From Synechococcus sp. J7-Johnson (GTDB taxonomy: Bacteria > Cyanobacteriota > Cyanobacteriia > PCC-6307 > Cyanobiaceae), in assembly GCF_024345795.1 (NCBI RefSeq), contig NZ_JAGQBU010000009.1:1-64000 (forward strand): a stretch of DNA of 64,000 bases, written 5' to 3'. Below the pieces are notes generated by a model that did no database searches, was not told where the DNA came from, and was given only the letters and a program-made list of their open reading frames with translations. This document shows positions 36,687 to 46,490 of the stretch, in pieces (the first letter of the stretch is position 1; the number at the start of each line of letters is the position of its first letter). Both the position numbers and the translations under genes were made by a program.

Positions 36687-39376
36687 TCCAGCACCTCCCG
36701 GGTGTTGGCCGAGAGCTCAGCGGTCGCGAGCTGCTCCATCGCCTCTCGCATCCGCTCCCCCCGCTCGGGCGCATAGCTCTGCCAGCGGCTGAACACCTTG
36801 GCCATCCTCGAAGCGGTGATCGGATTGCGCTGGTCGAGCCGGGCGATCTGATCGGCCAAGTAGCGGTAGCCGCTGCCATCAGCGGCATGGAACACCGGTG
36901 TGTTGGCCACCAGGCCGCCGAGCACGGCCCGCACGGAGTTCGGAGCTGCCGGGTCGTAGCGCGGATGAGCCAGCAGGGCCTCCACTCGCTCGAGCCCATC
37001 AGGGAAGGGGGCGGAGGCCTCCAGGCTGAACCAGGCATCGAGGATCACCGGTCTTGCCTGCCAGCGCTCGTAGAAGGCCGCCATCGCCCGCTTCCGTTCG
37101 GGTCCCTCCAGGGGTTGCAACGCCCGCAGCCCGGCCCTCGCCAGGGTCATCGAAGGACCCTCCACTGCGGCGGCGGCCTCGGCCATCACCGCCCCATCGC
37201 CGGCGGCAGCACGCCAGGACCAGACCAGTCCAGTGATCTGGCGATCGCCGACACCCTCGGGCCAGGGGAGCCCCCACTGGGGACGGCAGCGCTCAAGGCA
37301 ATCGCTGAGGGGATCGGCGAGGGCCTCACCAAAGCGGGTCTGCAGTGCCCTGATCGCCAGGAAGAGCGCCGGCGGGTCCGGCTGAGCAGTGGCTGCCTCC
37401 AGTTCCGCCAGACCCGGCATTGTCAGCAGTGCACAGCGGTTGCCATCGCTGAGAGTGCCCTCCAGCAGAATTCGGCTGAACGCCGCCACCAGCCCATCTT
37501 CGAGTGCCTCATCCGAGGCTCCTGCCGCTCGGCGCAGCAGCACCTCAGACAGCAGTATCTGGCCAGCATCCCAACGGGCCAGCGGCTCGCCATCACTGCT
37601 GAGCAGATGCAGGAGTTCCTCGTGCGGGCGATCGAATTCCAGCTGCACCGGAGCGGAGAAGCCGCGCAACAGGGAGAGGGCCGGCGGGTGGCTGCGGGGC
37701 TCGAAGCCCTCGAACACCACTGTCTGCTCGGCTTTATCGATCACGAGCAGCCGTGTCAGCGGCCCCCAGGCATGGTCGAGGCTGTCGGCCTCAGCGCTGG
37801 CGGTGGTTTCACCTGGGTGTTGCAGCAGCAAGGGCTCTCCTGCCTGGTCCACCGCTCCAAGCGCAAGGGGGATCACCAGTGGCAGCTTGTCGGGCTGGCC
37901 CGGGGAAGGCGGGGTGTACTGGCGGATGGTCAGAGACAGGCGGCCCTGATCCCCGTCCCAGAGGCGCTGCACCTCCAGTCGCGGAGTTCCCGCCTGGTGG
38001 TACCAGCGGCGGAACTGTTCGAAGCAGAACTTGCTGGCGGCGGTCTTGCTGTCATCGCTTGTCGTCTCGGCAGTATCCTGCATGGCCTGAACGAAGTCGT
38101 CGCAGGTGGCGGCGGTGCCGTCATGGCGCTGCACATAGGAGGCCATGCCACGCATGAAGGTGTCCGGGCCGAGCAGGGTATGCAGCATCCGGATCACCTC
38201 CGCACCCTTTTCGTAGATCGTGGTGGTGTAGAAGTTGTCGATCGCCTGATAATGATCCGGTTGCACCGGGTGGGCAGTGGGACCTGCATCTTCGCGGAAC
38301 TGGGTATTGCGCAGCATCGCCACATCTTCGATCCGTTTCAGCGACGGCGCATGCAGATCCGCCGTGAAGCACTGATCTCTGAAGACGGTGAGTCCCTCCT
38401 TGAGTGAAAGTTGGAACCAGTCGCGGCAAGTTATGCGATTGCCAGTCCAGTTGTGAAAATATTCATGGGCAATCACGCTCTCGATCCTCTCCAGTTCGGC
38501 ATCGGTGGCCGTGGCTGCATCGGCGAGCACCAGCTTTGAATTGAAGATGTTGAGGCTCTTGTTCTCCATCGCGCCCATGTTGAAGTGGCGGACGGCCACG
38601 ATGTTGTATTCGTCGAGGTCGTATTCCAGCCCATAGACGCGCTCATCCCAGGCCATCGAGCGCTGCAGGGAGGTCATGGCGTGGCCCGTGTAGGGTGCAT
38701 CACCAGGCTCCACGTGCAGGCGTAGCTGCACCTTGCGGCCACTGGCGGTGGTGAAGCTGTCGCGGACCTCCTCCAGCACCCCAGCCACCAGGGCGAACAG
38801 GTAGGAGGGCTTGGGGAACGGGTCGTCCCAGACCACGTAGTGACGCTCCTCTTCTCCGGCCAGGGCCGGCAGGGTGCCCTGCTCGATGCAGTTGCCGTTC
38901 GAGAGCAGAACAGGAAAGGTGCCGCGCTCGGCCTCGATGCGCACCCGGAACAGGCTGAGCACATCGGGGCGATCGGGGTGGAGGGTGATGCGACGGAACC
39001 CCTCCGCTTCGCACTGGGTGGTGACCATGCTTCCGCTGGCGTAGAGCCCCTCGAGGCTGCTGTTGGCACGTGGGTGCAGGCGCACCTCGCTGCTCAGGCG
39101 AAACGGCCCCGCAGGAGTGCTCGTGATGATGTAGGCGTCGCCGTCGCGCCCGATCTCGTCGAGCAGCAGGGGCCGGCCATCGAGGCTGATGGAGAGCAGC
39201 TCCAACCCTTCACCGCGCAGCACCAGCGGATCTCTGGCGTCATCAGATGCGGCAAGGGACTCAAGCAGCAGGGTGGATTCCACCAGGGCCTCGTCACCGA
39301 GAAAGCGCACTGTCAGGTCGGTGCGCTCAAGCCGGTAGGGGAAGGGTCGATAGTCGGCCAGCCGCACGACGCTCAT
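36656..39376 (-). CDS. pepN: Aminopeptidase N
   Basis: A 906-residue M1 metallopeptidase of the bacterial PepN type. Seen are the exopeptidase motif NMGAMENKSLN (about residue 265), the zinc motif VIAHEYFHNWTGNRITCRDWFQLSLKEGLTVFRD (HEXXH about residue 300 with the downstream Glu), and an all-helical C-terminal domain ending LDQSLGREL. ATG at 39376 (SVVRLADYRPFPYRLERTDL follows the initiator). Overlaps the GHL10 gene end by 31 bases. It acts in peptide turnover in the cytoplasm. Confidence 0.96.
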   Translation of the reverse strand: MSVVRLADYRPFPYRLERTDLTVRFLGDEALVESTLLLESLAASDDARDPLVLRGEGLELLSISLDGRPLLLDEIGRDGDAYIITSTPAGPFRLSSEVRLHPRANSSLEGLYASGSMVTTQCEAEGFRRITLHPDRPDVLSLFRVRIEAERGTFPVLLSNGNCIEQGTLPALAGEEERHYVVWDDPFPKPSYLFALVAGVLEEVRDSFTTASGRKVQLRLHVEPGDAPYTGHAMTSLQRSMAWDERVYGLEYDLDEYNIVAVRHFNMGAMENKSLNIFNSKLVLADAATATDAELERIESVIAHEYFHNWTGNRITCRDWFQLSLKEGLTVFRDQCFTADLHAPSLKRIEDVAMLRNTQFREDAGPTAHPVQPDHYQAIDNFYTTTIYEKGAEVIRMLHTLLGPDTFMRGMASYVQRHDGTAATCDDFVQAMQDTAETTSDDSKTAASKFCFEQFRRWYHQAGTPRLEVQRLWDGDQGRLSLTIRQYTPPSPGQPDKLPLVIPLALGAVDQAGEPLLLQHPGETTASAEADSLDHAWGPLTRLLVIDKAEQTVVFEGFEPRSHPPALSLLRGFSAPVQLEFDRPHEELLHLLSSDGEPLARWDAGQILLSEVLLRRAAGASDEALEDGLVAAFSRILLEGTLSDGNRCALLTMPGLAELEAATAQPDPPALFLAIRALQTRFGEALADPLSDCLERCRPQWGLPWPEGVGDRQITGLVWSWRAAAGDGAVMAEAAAAVEGPSMTLARAGLRALQPLEGPERKRAMAAFYERWQARPVILDAWFSLEASAPFPDGLERVEALLAHPRYDPAAPNSVRAVLGGLVANTPVFHAADGSGYRYLADQIARLDQRNPITASRMAKVFSRWQSYAPERGERMREAMEQLATAELSANTREVLDQSLGRELRG

Positions 39377-39416
39377 CAGGCCAGGGGGAGAAGACCCCCT
39401 GATCCTGGCGCCCCGC

Positions 39417-39899
39417 TCACCAGGGCAGAGGCCCACGGCCCTGGCCGGCGTTGCATCCCACCTGGGATCCGAGCAGGGCTCCCAGGGGGACCGCCCAGGT
39501 GCGGCCGTCTTCGCGGGAGGCGGCATAGCCGAGGCCACCGCCGATGACCCCGCCCACCAGCCTGCCGATCGAGCAGCGCTGCTGCAGAGCCTGGGCTTCC
39601 TCCCAGGTGGTGGGCACCGGCTGTCTGTAAGGGGTGCTGCCGTTGGGGAGCTGGCTGGTGAAGTCCCGGCTGTCGTAGGCCTGGTTGTCGTAGTCCTGGT
39701 AGGGAGCCGGCGGCCAGTTGCGGACTGGAGTCACGCCATAAGCGGCGTTGCGGGAGATCGGGTACCGATCCGTAGGCAGCCGGTAGCCCTGATAGCCCCA
39801 TCCGTACTCCTGGGCTGAGACTGAGGCGGGCAGCGAAGCGCCGAGGCCACAGAGCCCGGCAGCGAGCAGCAAGGGAAGATGGCGAATGAAGACGGTCAT
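39417..39899 (-). CDS. Exported glycine-zipper protein
   Basis: A 160-residue protein. A signal peptide (IRHLPLLLAAGLCGLGASLPASVSAQ) is followed by a Tyr/Gln/Pro-rich linker and a C-terminal glycine-zipper stretch, SIGRLVGGVIGGGLGYAASRED...WAVPLGALLGSQVG, of the kind that inserts into or lies against the outer membrane. ATG at 39899. Function unknown; probably envelope-associated. It lies 40 bases upstream of pepN and could be co-transcribed with it. Confidence 0.65.
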   Translation of the reverse strand: MTVFIRHLPLLLAAGLCGLGASLPASVSAQEYGWGYQGYRLPTDRYPISRNAAYGVTPVRNWPPAPYQDYDNQAYDSRDFTSQLPNGSTPYRQPVPTTWEEAQALQQRCSIGRLVGGVIGGGLGYAASREDGRTWAVPLGALLGSQVGCNAGQGRGPLPW

Positions 39900-40034
39900 G
39901 GTGTTCAAGCTGGAGGACAGCCCCGAGGGGATGCCATCAGCAAAGCCAACAGGACCGTCTGAATTGCAACTCTGGCTGTGGCCGGATGTGTCCGGATGCG
40001 TCCGCCGGTGGGCCAACGCAGGTGGCCCTTGGGA

Positions 40035-40451
40035 CTACTTGCCGCCCTGCTGCTTGAGGGCATCGTTCACCTTCTTGACCACATCCGGCGGCACCTCCTT
40101 GGGGCAGAGCTCAACGGCACCGATCACCGCAGAGTTCACCGAGCCGCGCCGCAGCTCCTCAATCGTGAGGGCTTTGGTGCCTACCTGCTTGATCTGACCG
40201 TTGTGCTGGCCCATGATCAACTGCGCGATGGTTTCACCGGCGATGCTGGCTGCCTTGTCGAACTCGACTTTGGCGCCACGGGCAATGCAGACGTTGACCG
40301 CCGCAATTCTGGTGTAAAGCGACATCTCGCTTTCGCTGGCGGGTGCCGCCTGGGCGGGGGCGGCTCCTGCAGCGGCTGGAATGATCAGGGCGGCAGCCAG
40401 CAACAGGAACCGGCGGAGGCGGCGTGTGAGGCGCAAGGAGAGCGTGTTCAT
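40035..40451 (-). CDS. Conserved exported protein, unknown
   Basis: A 138-residue protein with a signal peptide (RFLLLAAALIIPAAAGAAPAQAA) and a mature part that starts SEMSLYTRIAAVNVCIARGAKVEFDKAASIAGETIAQLI and continues with LTIEELRRGSVNSAVIGAVELCPKEVPPDVVKKVNDAL. Two cysteines could form a disulfide. I recall similar picocyanobacterial sequences but no proven function. ATG at 40451. Confidence 0.6.
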   Translation of the reverse strand: MNTLSLRLTRRLRRFLLLAAALIIPAAAGAAPAQAAPASESEMSLYTRIAAVNVCIARGAKVEFDKAASIAGETIAQLIMGQHNGQIKQVGTKALTIEELRRGSVNSAVIGAVELCPKEVPPDVVKKVNDALKQQGGK

Positions 40452-40484
40452 CAACCTCCATGCTGATGCACAGGGGCGCGAACT

Positions 40485-41108
40485 TCAATCGGCGGGAAGG
40501 GGATCTCCGGGACCCTCCAGCCGGATCTCGTGGTGCGTCTCGGTGATGTCGAGCTCACCGTCCCGCCAGGAGAAGATCGAGCAGGTCCGAAAGCGATCCT
40601 GATCGATCAGTCGGATGTGCTGCTGGATGTCCCAGTGCTGGTGCTGCGACTCGAAGATCAGTTGATGCTCATCCACCTGGCGAATCTGTGAGCGCATCGG
40701 CTGCTCCACGAGATACCCCCTGCTGCGCCGCAGCTGGTGTCCGCAGAGATAGGCGTCAAGGCTCCCCTCTGGCTGGTACTGGGGCTTGCGGGCATAGAAG
40801 CCGAAATCCTGCTCCGGCTTCCAGCTGAAGCGGTAAGCCGCCTCCCCCTCCACCGGCTGCTCGAACGTTTCAATTCGCAGCAGGAGGTCGAGGCGCAGGG
40901 GCTCCTCCTCGTCACGGAAGAAATAGAGGCGCCGGGAGCGCCACAGGCCGAGGTTGCGCGAAAACCACCGCCGCAGGCTGCTGTCCAACTGGATGCGGCT
41001 GTCCTGGGGGGTTCGCCTTGCAGGCCCGGACGGGTCCAGCGGCACCCGTTCCGTGGATGGGGTCATGAAGAGCGTGAACGTCAGAGGGACGGTTGACAGG
41101 TTCGTCAT
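40485..41108 (-). CDS. Possible CpcS/CpeS-like chromophore lyase family protein
   Basis: A 207-residue protein with lipocalin-like features: [33 protein letters not shown], a run of beta strands ([34 protein letters not shown]) and a final [10 protein letters not shown]. This pattern suggests the CpcS/CpeS lyase superfamily, which attaches bilins to phycobiliproteins, but I cannot confirm it. ATG at 41108; divergent from sasA. It could instead be a cyanobacterium-specific calycin of other function. Confidence 0.42.
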   Translation of the reverse strand: MTNLSTVPLTFTLFMTPSTERVPLDPSGPARRTPQDSRIQLDSSLRRWFSRNLGLWRSRRLYFFRDEEEPLRLDLLLRIETFEQPVEGEAAYRFSWKPEQDFGFYARKPQYQPEGSLDAYLCGHQLRRSRGYLVEQPMRSQIRQVDEHQLIFESQHQHWDIQQHIRLIDQDRFRTCSIFSWRDGELDITETHHEIRLEGPGDPLPAD

Positions 41109-41172
41109 AGCCAGCTCTCGGCCCAGCGTTCGAAGCCATAAGGTGATCTCCACGATCTCGCCTGCCCCCAAG

Positions 41173-42360
41173 GTGCCTGAAGCGGGAAATGCTGACTCCG
41201 GCACGACTGCCCCAGGGCCACTCTCCGGCAACGCCAAGGGCAGCCTCCCGGCAAAGCGCCGGCCTCTCAAGCTGTTGTTGGTGGCGGCCCCGCACCATCT
41301 CGCTTCCGCCGATCTGACTGGGGTCCTGCATTACCTCGAAACCTGCGACTGTGGTTTTGATGTGGCCCTTGAGCTGGCCGACCCGGCCCTGCGTCCTGAG
41401 CTGCTGGAGCTGCATCGGTTGGTGGCCACCCCGGCTCTGGTGAAACTGGAGCCGCCTCCTCGCCAGGTGCTGGCCGGGAATGCGGTGCTGGATCAGCTGA
41501 AGGGCTGGCTGCCCCGCTGGCAGCAGCTGGAGGTGGTCAGCGATCTGGGCATGAGTCTGCGGCCCGCCGAAATGGATGGCAGCCGCTCCCAGCGGGAGCT
41601 GCAGCTGGAGGATCAGGTGCTGGTGCTGCGTCAGGAGAACGAAACCCTGATCGAACGCCTGCGGGTGCAGGAGCGGCTGCTGCGAATGGTGGCCCATGAG
41701 CTGCGCACCCCCCTGACCGTTGCCAAGTTGGCTCTGCAAAGCCTGCAACTCGGGCACATCAACAACACCCGTTGCAGGGATGTCCTCGACCGCCGCCTAG
41801 ATGACATTGAGCATCTGTCCAAGGATCTGCTGGAGGTAGGCACCACCCGCTGGGAAGCTCTGTTCAACCCCCAGCGGCTTGACCTGGCGCCAGTGGCCGC
41901 GGAGGCGATCCTGGAGCTGGAGAAAATGTGGGTTGGCAGGACGCTGCGCCTGACCACCGACATCCCCGCCGACCTGCCGGATGTGTTCGCGGATCAGCGG
42001 CGCATGCGCCAAGTGCTGCTGAACTTGCTGGAGAACGCGCTGAAATTCACCCCCGACGATGGCGAGGTGACTCTTTCGCTGCTGCACCGCACCAGCCAAT
42101 GGGTGCAGGTGAGTGTCTGCGATACCGGTCCGGGAATTCCCCGCGGCGAGCAGGAGCGGATCTTCCTTGAGCGGGTGCGGCTTCCGCAGACCTCGGGAAC
42201 GACCTCTGGCTTCGGGGTGGGCCTCTCGGTCTGTCGCCGCATCGTCGAAGTGCATGGCGGGCGAATCTGGGTGGTTTCCGAGCCCGGTGAAGGGGCCTGC
42301 TTCCATTTCACCGTTCCGGTGTGGTCAGGGCAGAACTCCCCCAGCCAGGTCTTGCCTTGA
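41173..42360 (+). CDS. sasA: Circadian-clock output histidine kinase SasA
   Basis: A sensor kinase that reads KaiC phosphorylation and phosphorylates RpaA. The N-terminal KaiB-like (thioredoxin-fold) domain is [40 protein letters not shown]. It is followed by a coiled linker ([32 protein letters not shown]), the H-box [12 protein letters not shown] (His about residue 176), and the ATPase domain with [15 protein letters not shown] (N box), VCDTGPGIP (G1) and [14 protein letters not shown] (G2). No ATG is well placed; a GTG at 41173 (395 residues) or at 41143 is the best start. Confidence 0.92.
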   Translation: MPEAGNADSGTTAPGPLSGNAKGSLPAKRRPLKLLLVAAPHHLASADLTGVLHYLETCDCGFDVALELADPALRPELLELHRLVATPALVKLEPPPRQVLAGNAVLDQLKGWLPRWQQLEVVSDLGMSLRPAEMDGSRSQRELQLEDQVLVLRQENETLIERLRVQERLLRMVAHELRTPLTVAKLALQSLQLGHINNTRCRDVLDRRLDDIEHLSKDLLEVGTTRWEALFNPQRLDLAPVAAEAILELEKMWVGRTLRLTTDIPADLPDVFADQRRMRQVLLNLLENALKFTPDDGEVTLSLLHRTSQWVQVSVCDTGPGIPRGEQERIFLERVRLPQTSGTTSGFGVGLSVCRRIVEVHGGRIWVVSEPGEGACFHFTVPVWSGQNSPSQVLP

Positions 42361-42433
42361 CGAAGGGACACTCCGACCCGTAGCGTCCAGATAACGGAAA
42401 CGGCGCCTGAAAACGCTCTTGCTCCGTGGCCTC

Positions 42434-42506
42434 GCCCCCATCGTCTAGAGGCCTAGGACACCTCCCTTTCACGGAGGCGACAGGGGTTCGAATCCCCTTG
42501 GGGGTA
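42434..42506 (+). tRNA. trnE: tRNA-Glu (TTC anticodon)
   Basis: A 73-base cloverleaf: acceptor GCCCCCA (42434-42440) pairs with TGGGGGT (42499-42505), discriminator A at 42506. The anticodon stem CCTCC/GGAGG encloses CTTTCAC with anticodon TTC. The T loop is GTTCGAA. The CCA end is not encoded. Glu-tRNA also feeds tetrapyrrole synthesis in cyanobacteria. Confidence 0.97.
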
Positions 42507-42861
42507 TCACGATTATTCTTCTTGCACTCGTCTTTGTATTTAGACCTGGGCAGATTCAGTCGATCACGCAAATGTTTTCAACTCTGGATCATGTCTGCTC
42601 TGTCAGGCATTTCAGAGGTCTTGATGATTGCTGAGATTCGCAGAATGCTTCCGATTGATGCTGATCGGCAGTATACATTTTGATCTCATTTTGACAATGT
42701 TCGTCTGAAGAGATTTTCTGAATCAGAATGTCAATGGCTGTAACCGAAACTCTGATTTAGTGCGAGCAGACGTGAGCAAGTAATGGCTCGGTTCTGCATT
42801 CTTTAGAATGATCTCATCTGAAATCAGGCCCTTCGTAAGATCCCGGCTTGATGTGATTCGC
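42507..42861. other. Low-GC intergenic region after tRNA-Glu
   Basis: About 355 bases without a convincing gene. By count, 104 of 240 bases in 42541-42780 are G or C (43%), far below the surrounding genes. A 30-codon frame exists from 42592 but has no recognisable content. The stretch may be an island scar beside the tRNA, a regulatory region or a small RNA; I see no repeats of the tRNA 3' end in the window. Confidence 0.5.
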
Positions 42862-43332
42862 TCAGGATTTGCGGGCGCGGCTCAGGGCTTCCCTTTGCAC
42901 GGCGCGCAGGTTGGCAGCGAGGTCTTCGCGCAGGCGCTGCTCGATCAGGCCTATCGGCATGCCCTGGCGACCCTGCACGGTGAGTTCGTAGAGCAACCGC
43001 GATCCACCGGGTTCGCCGCTGACCTGCCAAGCACCCTCGAAGCGGCGGAAGTCGCCCTCTCGCATGCTGAAACTGAGCAGGCCGTCGTCGTGATGCTCCT
43101 GCAGTTCCAGCTCGACGCGGGCGCTGAACCGCAGGCCGCAGAACTGCTGACAGCCCACCTGCTCCAGTCCAACGGTGTTCCCCCGGCGCCAGAGCAGCCG
43201 CGAGGTCGAGAGGTTGGGGATGAAGCGGCTGAGGTTCTCGTAATCGGTGAGAACGGCCCAGATCTGCGGAGGTGGGAGCTCGAGGCGCAACTGAACCGCC
43301 AGACGCCGGGCCCCCTGCGGCAGTCTCTCCAT
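42862..43332 (-). CDS. SRPBCC (START-like cyclase/dehydrase) family protein
   Basis: A protein of at least 156 residues with a polyketide-cyclase/START fold: LRLELPPPQIWAVLTDYENLSRFIPNLSTSRLL, QVGCQQFCGLRFSARVELEL, FSMREGDFRRFEGAWQV and RLLYELTVQGRQGMPIGLIEQRLREDL. Such folds bind hydrophobic ligands. The ATG at 43332 is the only ATG; the frame continues upstream to TTG codons at 43422 and 43515, so the N-terminus may be longer. Divergent from petH. Confidence 0.75.
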   Translation of the reverse strand: MERLPQGARRLAVQLRLELPPPQIWAVLTDYENLSRFIPNLSTSRLLWRRGNTVGLEQVGCQQFCGLRFSARVELELQEHHDDGLLSFSMREGDFRRFEGAWQVSGEPGGSRLLYELTVQGRQGMPIGLIEQRLREDLAANLRAVQREALSRARKS

Positions 43333-43526
43333 GTCCTGCTGGATCGTGTCCAGTGAACAGGCTTCCTGGCTGCTGAGCAGGCCCTGGATCGATGGAGTTG
43401 TCAGAACCGAAAGTTGCGCCAAGTGAGGGGGAACGCCGGATTCGTGGCAAGCCGGATCAATCCAGCCGCCACCAAACCTAACCGCAACACTCGGTTGCTG
43501 GTGCGGAAAGGCCAACGGTCTGGGAG

Positions 43527-43559
43527 GGATCGATCATTGGCGTTGCCTATGATCGATCC
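43527..43559. promoter_or_regulatory. Inverted-repeat operator overlapping the likely petH -10
   Basis: GGATCGATCAT (43527-43537) and ATGATCGATCC (43549-43559) are perfect 11-bp complements, with an 11-base spacer, so the half-sites are spaced 22 bases apart, two helical turns. TATGAT (43548-43553), a good -10, sits within the right arm, 29 bases before the petH ATG. No strong -35 is seen, which fits an activator-dependent or repressed promoter. Confidence 0.6.
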
Positions 43560-43576
43560 GATTTTCAGGAGTTTGA

Positions 43577-44740
<1,164 letters not shown>

Positions 44741-44777
44741 TCAGGCACCCTCCGGACAGCCCTTTCCGTACCGCTTC

Positions 44778-44805
44778 AGCCCGCCATGACGGCGGGCTTT
44801 TTTTT
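44778..44805 (+). terminator. Rho-independent terminator of petH
   Basis: AGCCCGCC (44778-44785) and GGCGGGCT (44791-44798) make a perfect 8-bp GC-rich stem with a 5-base loop, followed by an eight-T tract (44798-44805). This is a textbook intrinsic terminator, 38 bases after the petH stop. Confidence 0.93.
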
Positions 44806-44895
44806 GCCGAAATCAGCACAGAGGGGGCCTGCCCATGCCCTTTGCTGGGTGTTCCCCGCTTTCGTGGGTAAACCAGTGTCATCAGCTGCAACTCC

Positions 44896-46419
44896 ATGAC
44901 CGTCACGCTCACCAATCCACTGAGGGTCGGGCTACGCCAGGAGCGTGTGGTCTCGCCCCAGTGCCTGGTGATTTTCGGGGCGAGCGGAGACCTCACCTCT
45001 CGCAAGCTGGTGCCGGCCCTGTTCGAGCTGTTCCGCCAGCGGCGGCTCCCCACCGAGTTCGCCGTGCTGGGCTGCGCCCGGCGCCCCTGGAGCGACGAAG
45101 AGTTCCGCGGCCACATGGCCGAAGCCCTCGGCGACCTGATCCATGAGCACCGCGGAGCCTGGGACCAGTTCGCCGCCGGTCTGTTCTATGAGCCGGTGGA
45201 TCTGCAGCAACCCGAGCACCTGGTGCGCCTGGCCCAGCGGCTCGAGGTGATCGACCGCCACCGGGCCACGCGCAATAACCGCACCTTCTACCTCTCGGTG
45301 TCGCCGAAGTTCTACGGCAGTGGTTGCAGCGCCCTGGCCGCCGCTGGCCTGCTCAGTGACCCCGAGCGCAGCAGGGTGGTGATCGAGAAGCCCTTCGGTC
45401 GTGACTACGGCAGTGCGCAGGAGCTCAACCGGATCGTGCAGACCAGCGCCAAGGAGAGCCAGGTCTTCCGCATCGACCACTATCTCGGCAAGGAGACGGT
45501 CCAGAACATCCTCGTGCTCCGCTTCGCCAACACGATCTTCGAGCCGATCTGGAACCGGAACTACATCGCCAGTGTCGAGATCACCGCGGCTGAAACCGTG
45601 GGTGTGGAGGAGCGGGCTGGCTACTACGAAAGCTCCGGTGCCCTGAGGGACATGGTGCAGAACCACCTCACCCAGATGCTTGCGCTCACAACGATGGAAG
45701 CCCCGGGACGCTTCGATGCGGAGGCGATCCGCAATGAGAAGGCCAAGGTGCTGCAGTCGGCGCGGCTGGCCGATGAGCTTGAACCCTGGAACTGCTGCGT
45801 GCGCGGCCAGTACGGCCCCGGTGGCACCGCCAGGCGCCCCCTGACCGGTTACCGCCAGGAACCCGGGGTGAATCCCAACAGCACCACGGAAACCTATGTG
45901 GCGATGAAGCTGTTCATCGACAACTGGCGCTGGCAGGGGGTGCCCTTCTACCTGCGCACCGGCAAACGCCTGCCCAAGCGCATGAGCGAGGTCGTGCTCA
46001 CCTTCCGGGAGGCACCTGTGCATCTGTTCGATGCAGCCGGAGGCAGTCCCACCGCCAACCAGCTGATCCTGCGCATCCAGCCCGATGAAGGGGCCGGTTT
46101 CCGCTTTGAAGTGAAATCCCCGGGATCGGGGATGCGCAGCCGTCCGGTCGACATGCACTTCTCCTACGACGAATCCTTCGGTGAACCCTCCGACGAGGGC
46201 TACGTTCGCCTGCTCGCCGACGCCATGCTGGGAGACCCCACTCTCTTTACCCGCGGCGATGAGGTGGAGGCCGCCTGGCGGCTGTACACCCCGTTGCTGG
46301 AGCTGATCGAGGACAGCCCCTGGCAGCTGCCCGTCCACCCCTATGAAGCCCGCACCTGGGGCCCCGCCGCTGCCGACAACCTCCTGGGCCGCGATGGACT
46401 GATGTGGCGCCGCCCCTGA
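44896..46419 (+). CDS. zwf: Glucose-6-phosphate 1-dehydrogenase
   Basis: A 507-residue enzyme of the oxidative pentose phosphate pathway, making NADPH in the dark. N-terminal coenzyme motif CLVIFGASGDLTSRKLVPAL (about residue 24), active-site RIDHYLGKETVQNILVLRFAN (His and Lys about residue 192-200), EKPFGRDYGSA and YLRTGKRLPKR. ATG at 44896. It is followed after 71 bases by opcA, its assembly/activation factor. Confidence 0.97.
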   Translation: MTVTLTNPLRVGLRQERVVSPQCLVIFGASGDLTSRKLVPALFELFRQRRLPTEFAVLGCARRPWSDEEFRGHMAEALGDLIHEHRGAWDQFAAGLFYEPVDLQQPEHLVRLAQRLEVIDRHRATRNNRTFYLSVSPKFYGSGCSALAAAGLLSDPERSRVVIEKPFGRDYGSAQELNRIVQTSAKESQVFRIDHYLGKETVQNILVLRFANTIFEPIWNRNYIASVEITAAETVGVEERAGYYESSGALRDMVQNHLTQMLALTTMEAPGRFDAEAIRNEKAKVLQSARLADELEPWNCCVRGQYGPGGTARRPLTGYRQEPGVNPNSTTETYVAMKLFIDNWRWQGVPFYLRTGKRLPKRMSEVVLTFREAPVHLFDAAGGSPTANQLILRIQPDEGAGFRFEVKSPGSGMRSRPVDMHFSYDESFGEPSDEGYVRLLADAMLGDPTLFTRGDEVEAAWRLYTPLLELIEDSPWQLPVHPYEARTWGPAAADNLLGRDGLMWRRP

Positions 46420-46490
46420 GGTGAGCCCCGCTCCGAGCCCAATTCCGATGGCTGCCCCCGGCATTGCCCCTCCCCTAACGAGCCAACCCC

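Noticed and set aside
36437-38407. 656-codon open frame antisense to pepN
   Set aside because: No recognisable motif, and PepN motifs are complete on the other strand.
40035-40451. cAMP phosphodiesterase annotation sometimes given to such proteins
   Set aside because: No phosphodiesterase motif is visible in this 138-residue exported protein.
42592-42684. 30-codon frame in the low-GC region
   Set aside because: Too short, no ribosome binding site, no recognisable content.
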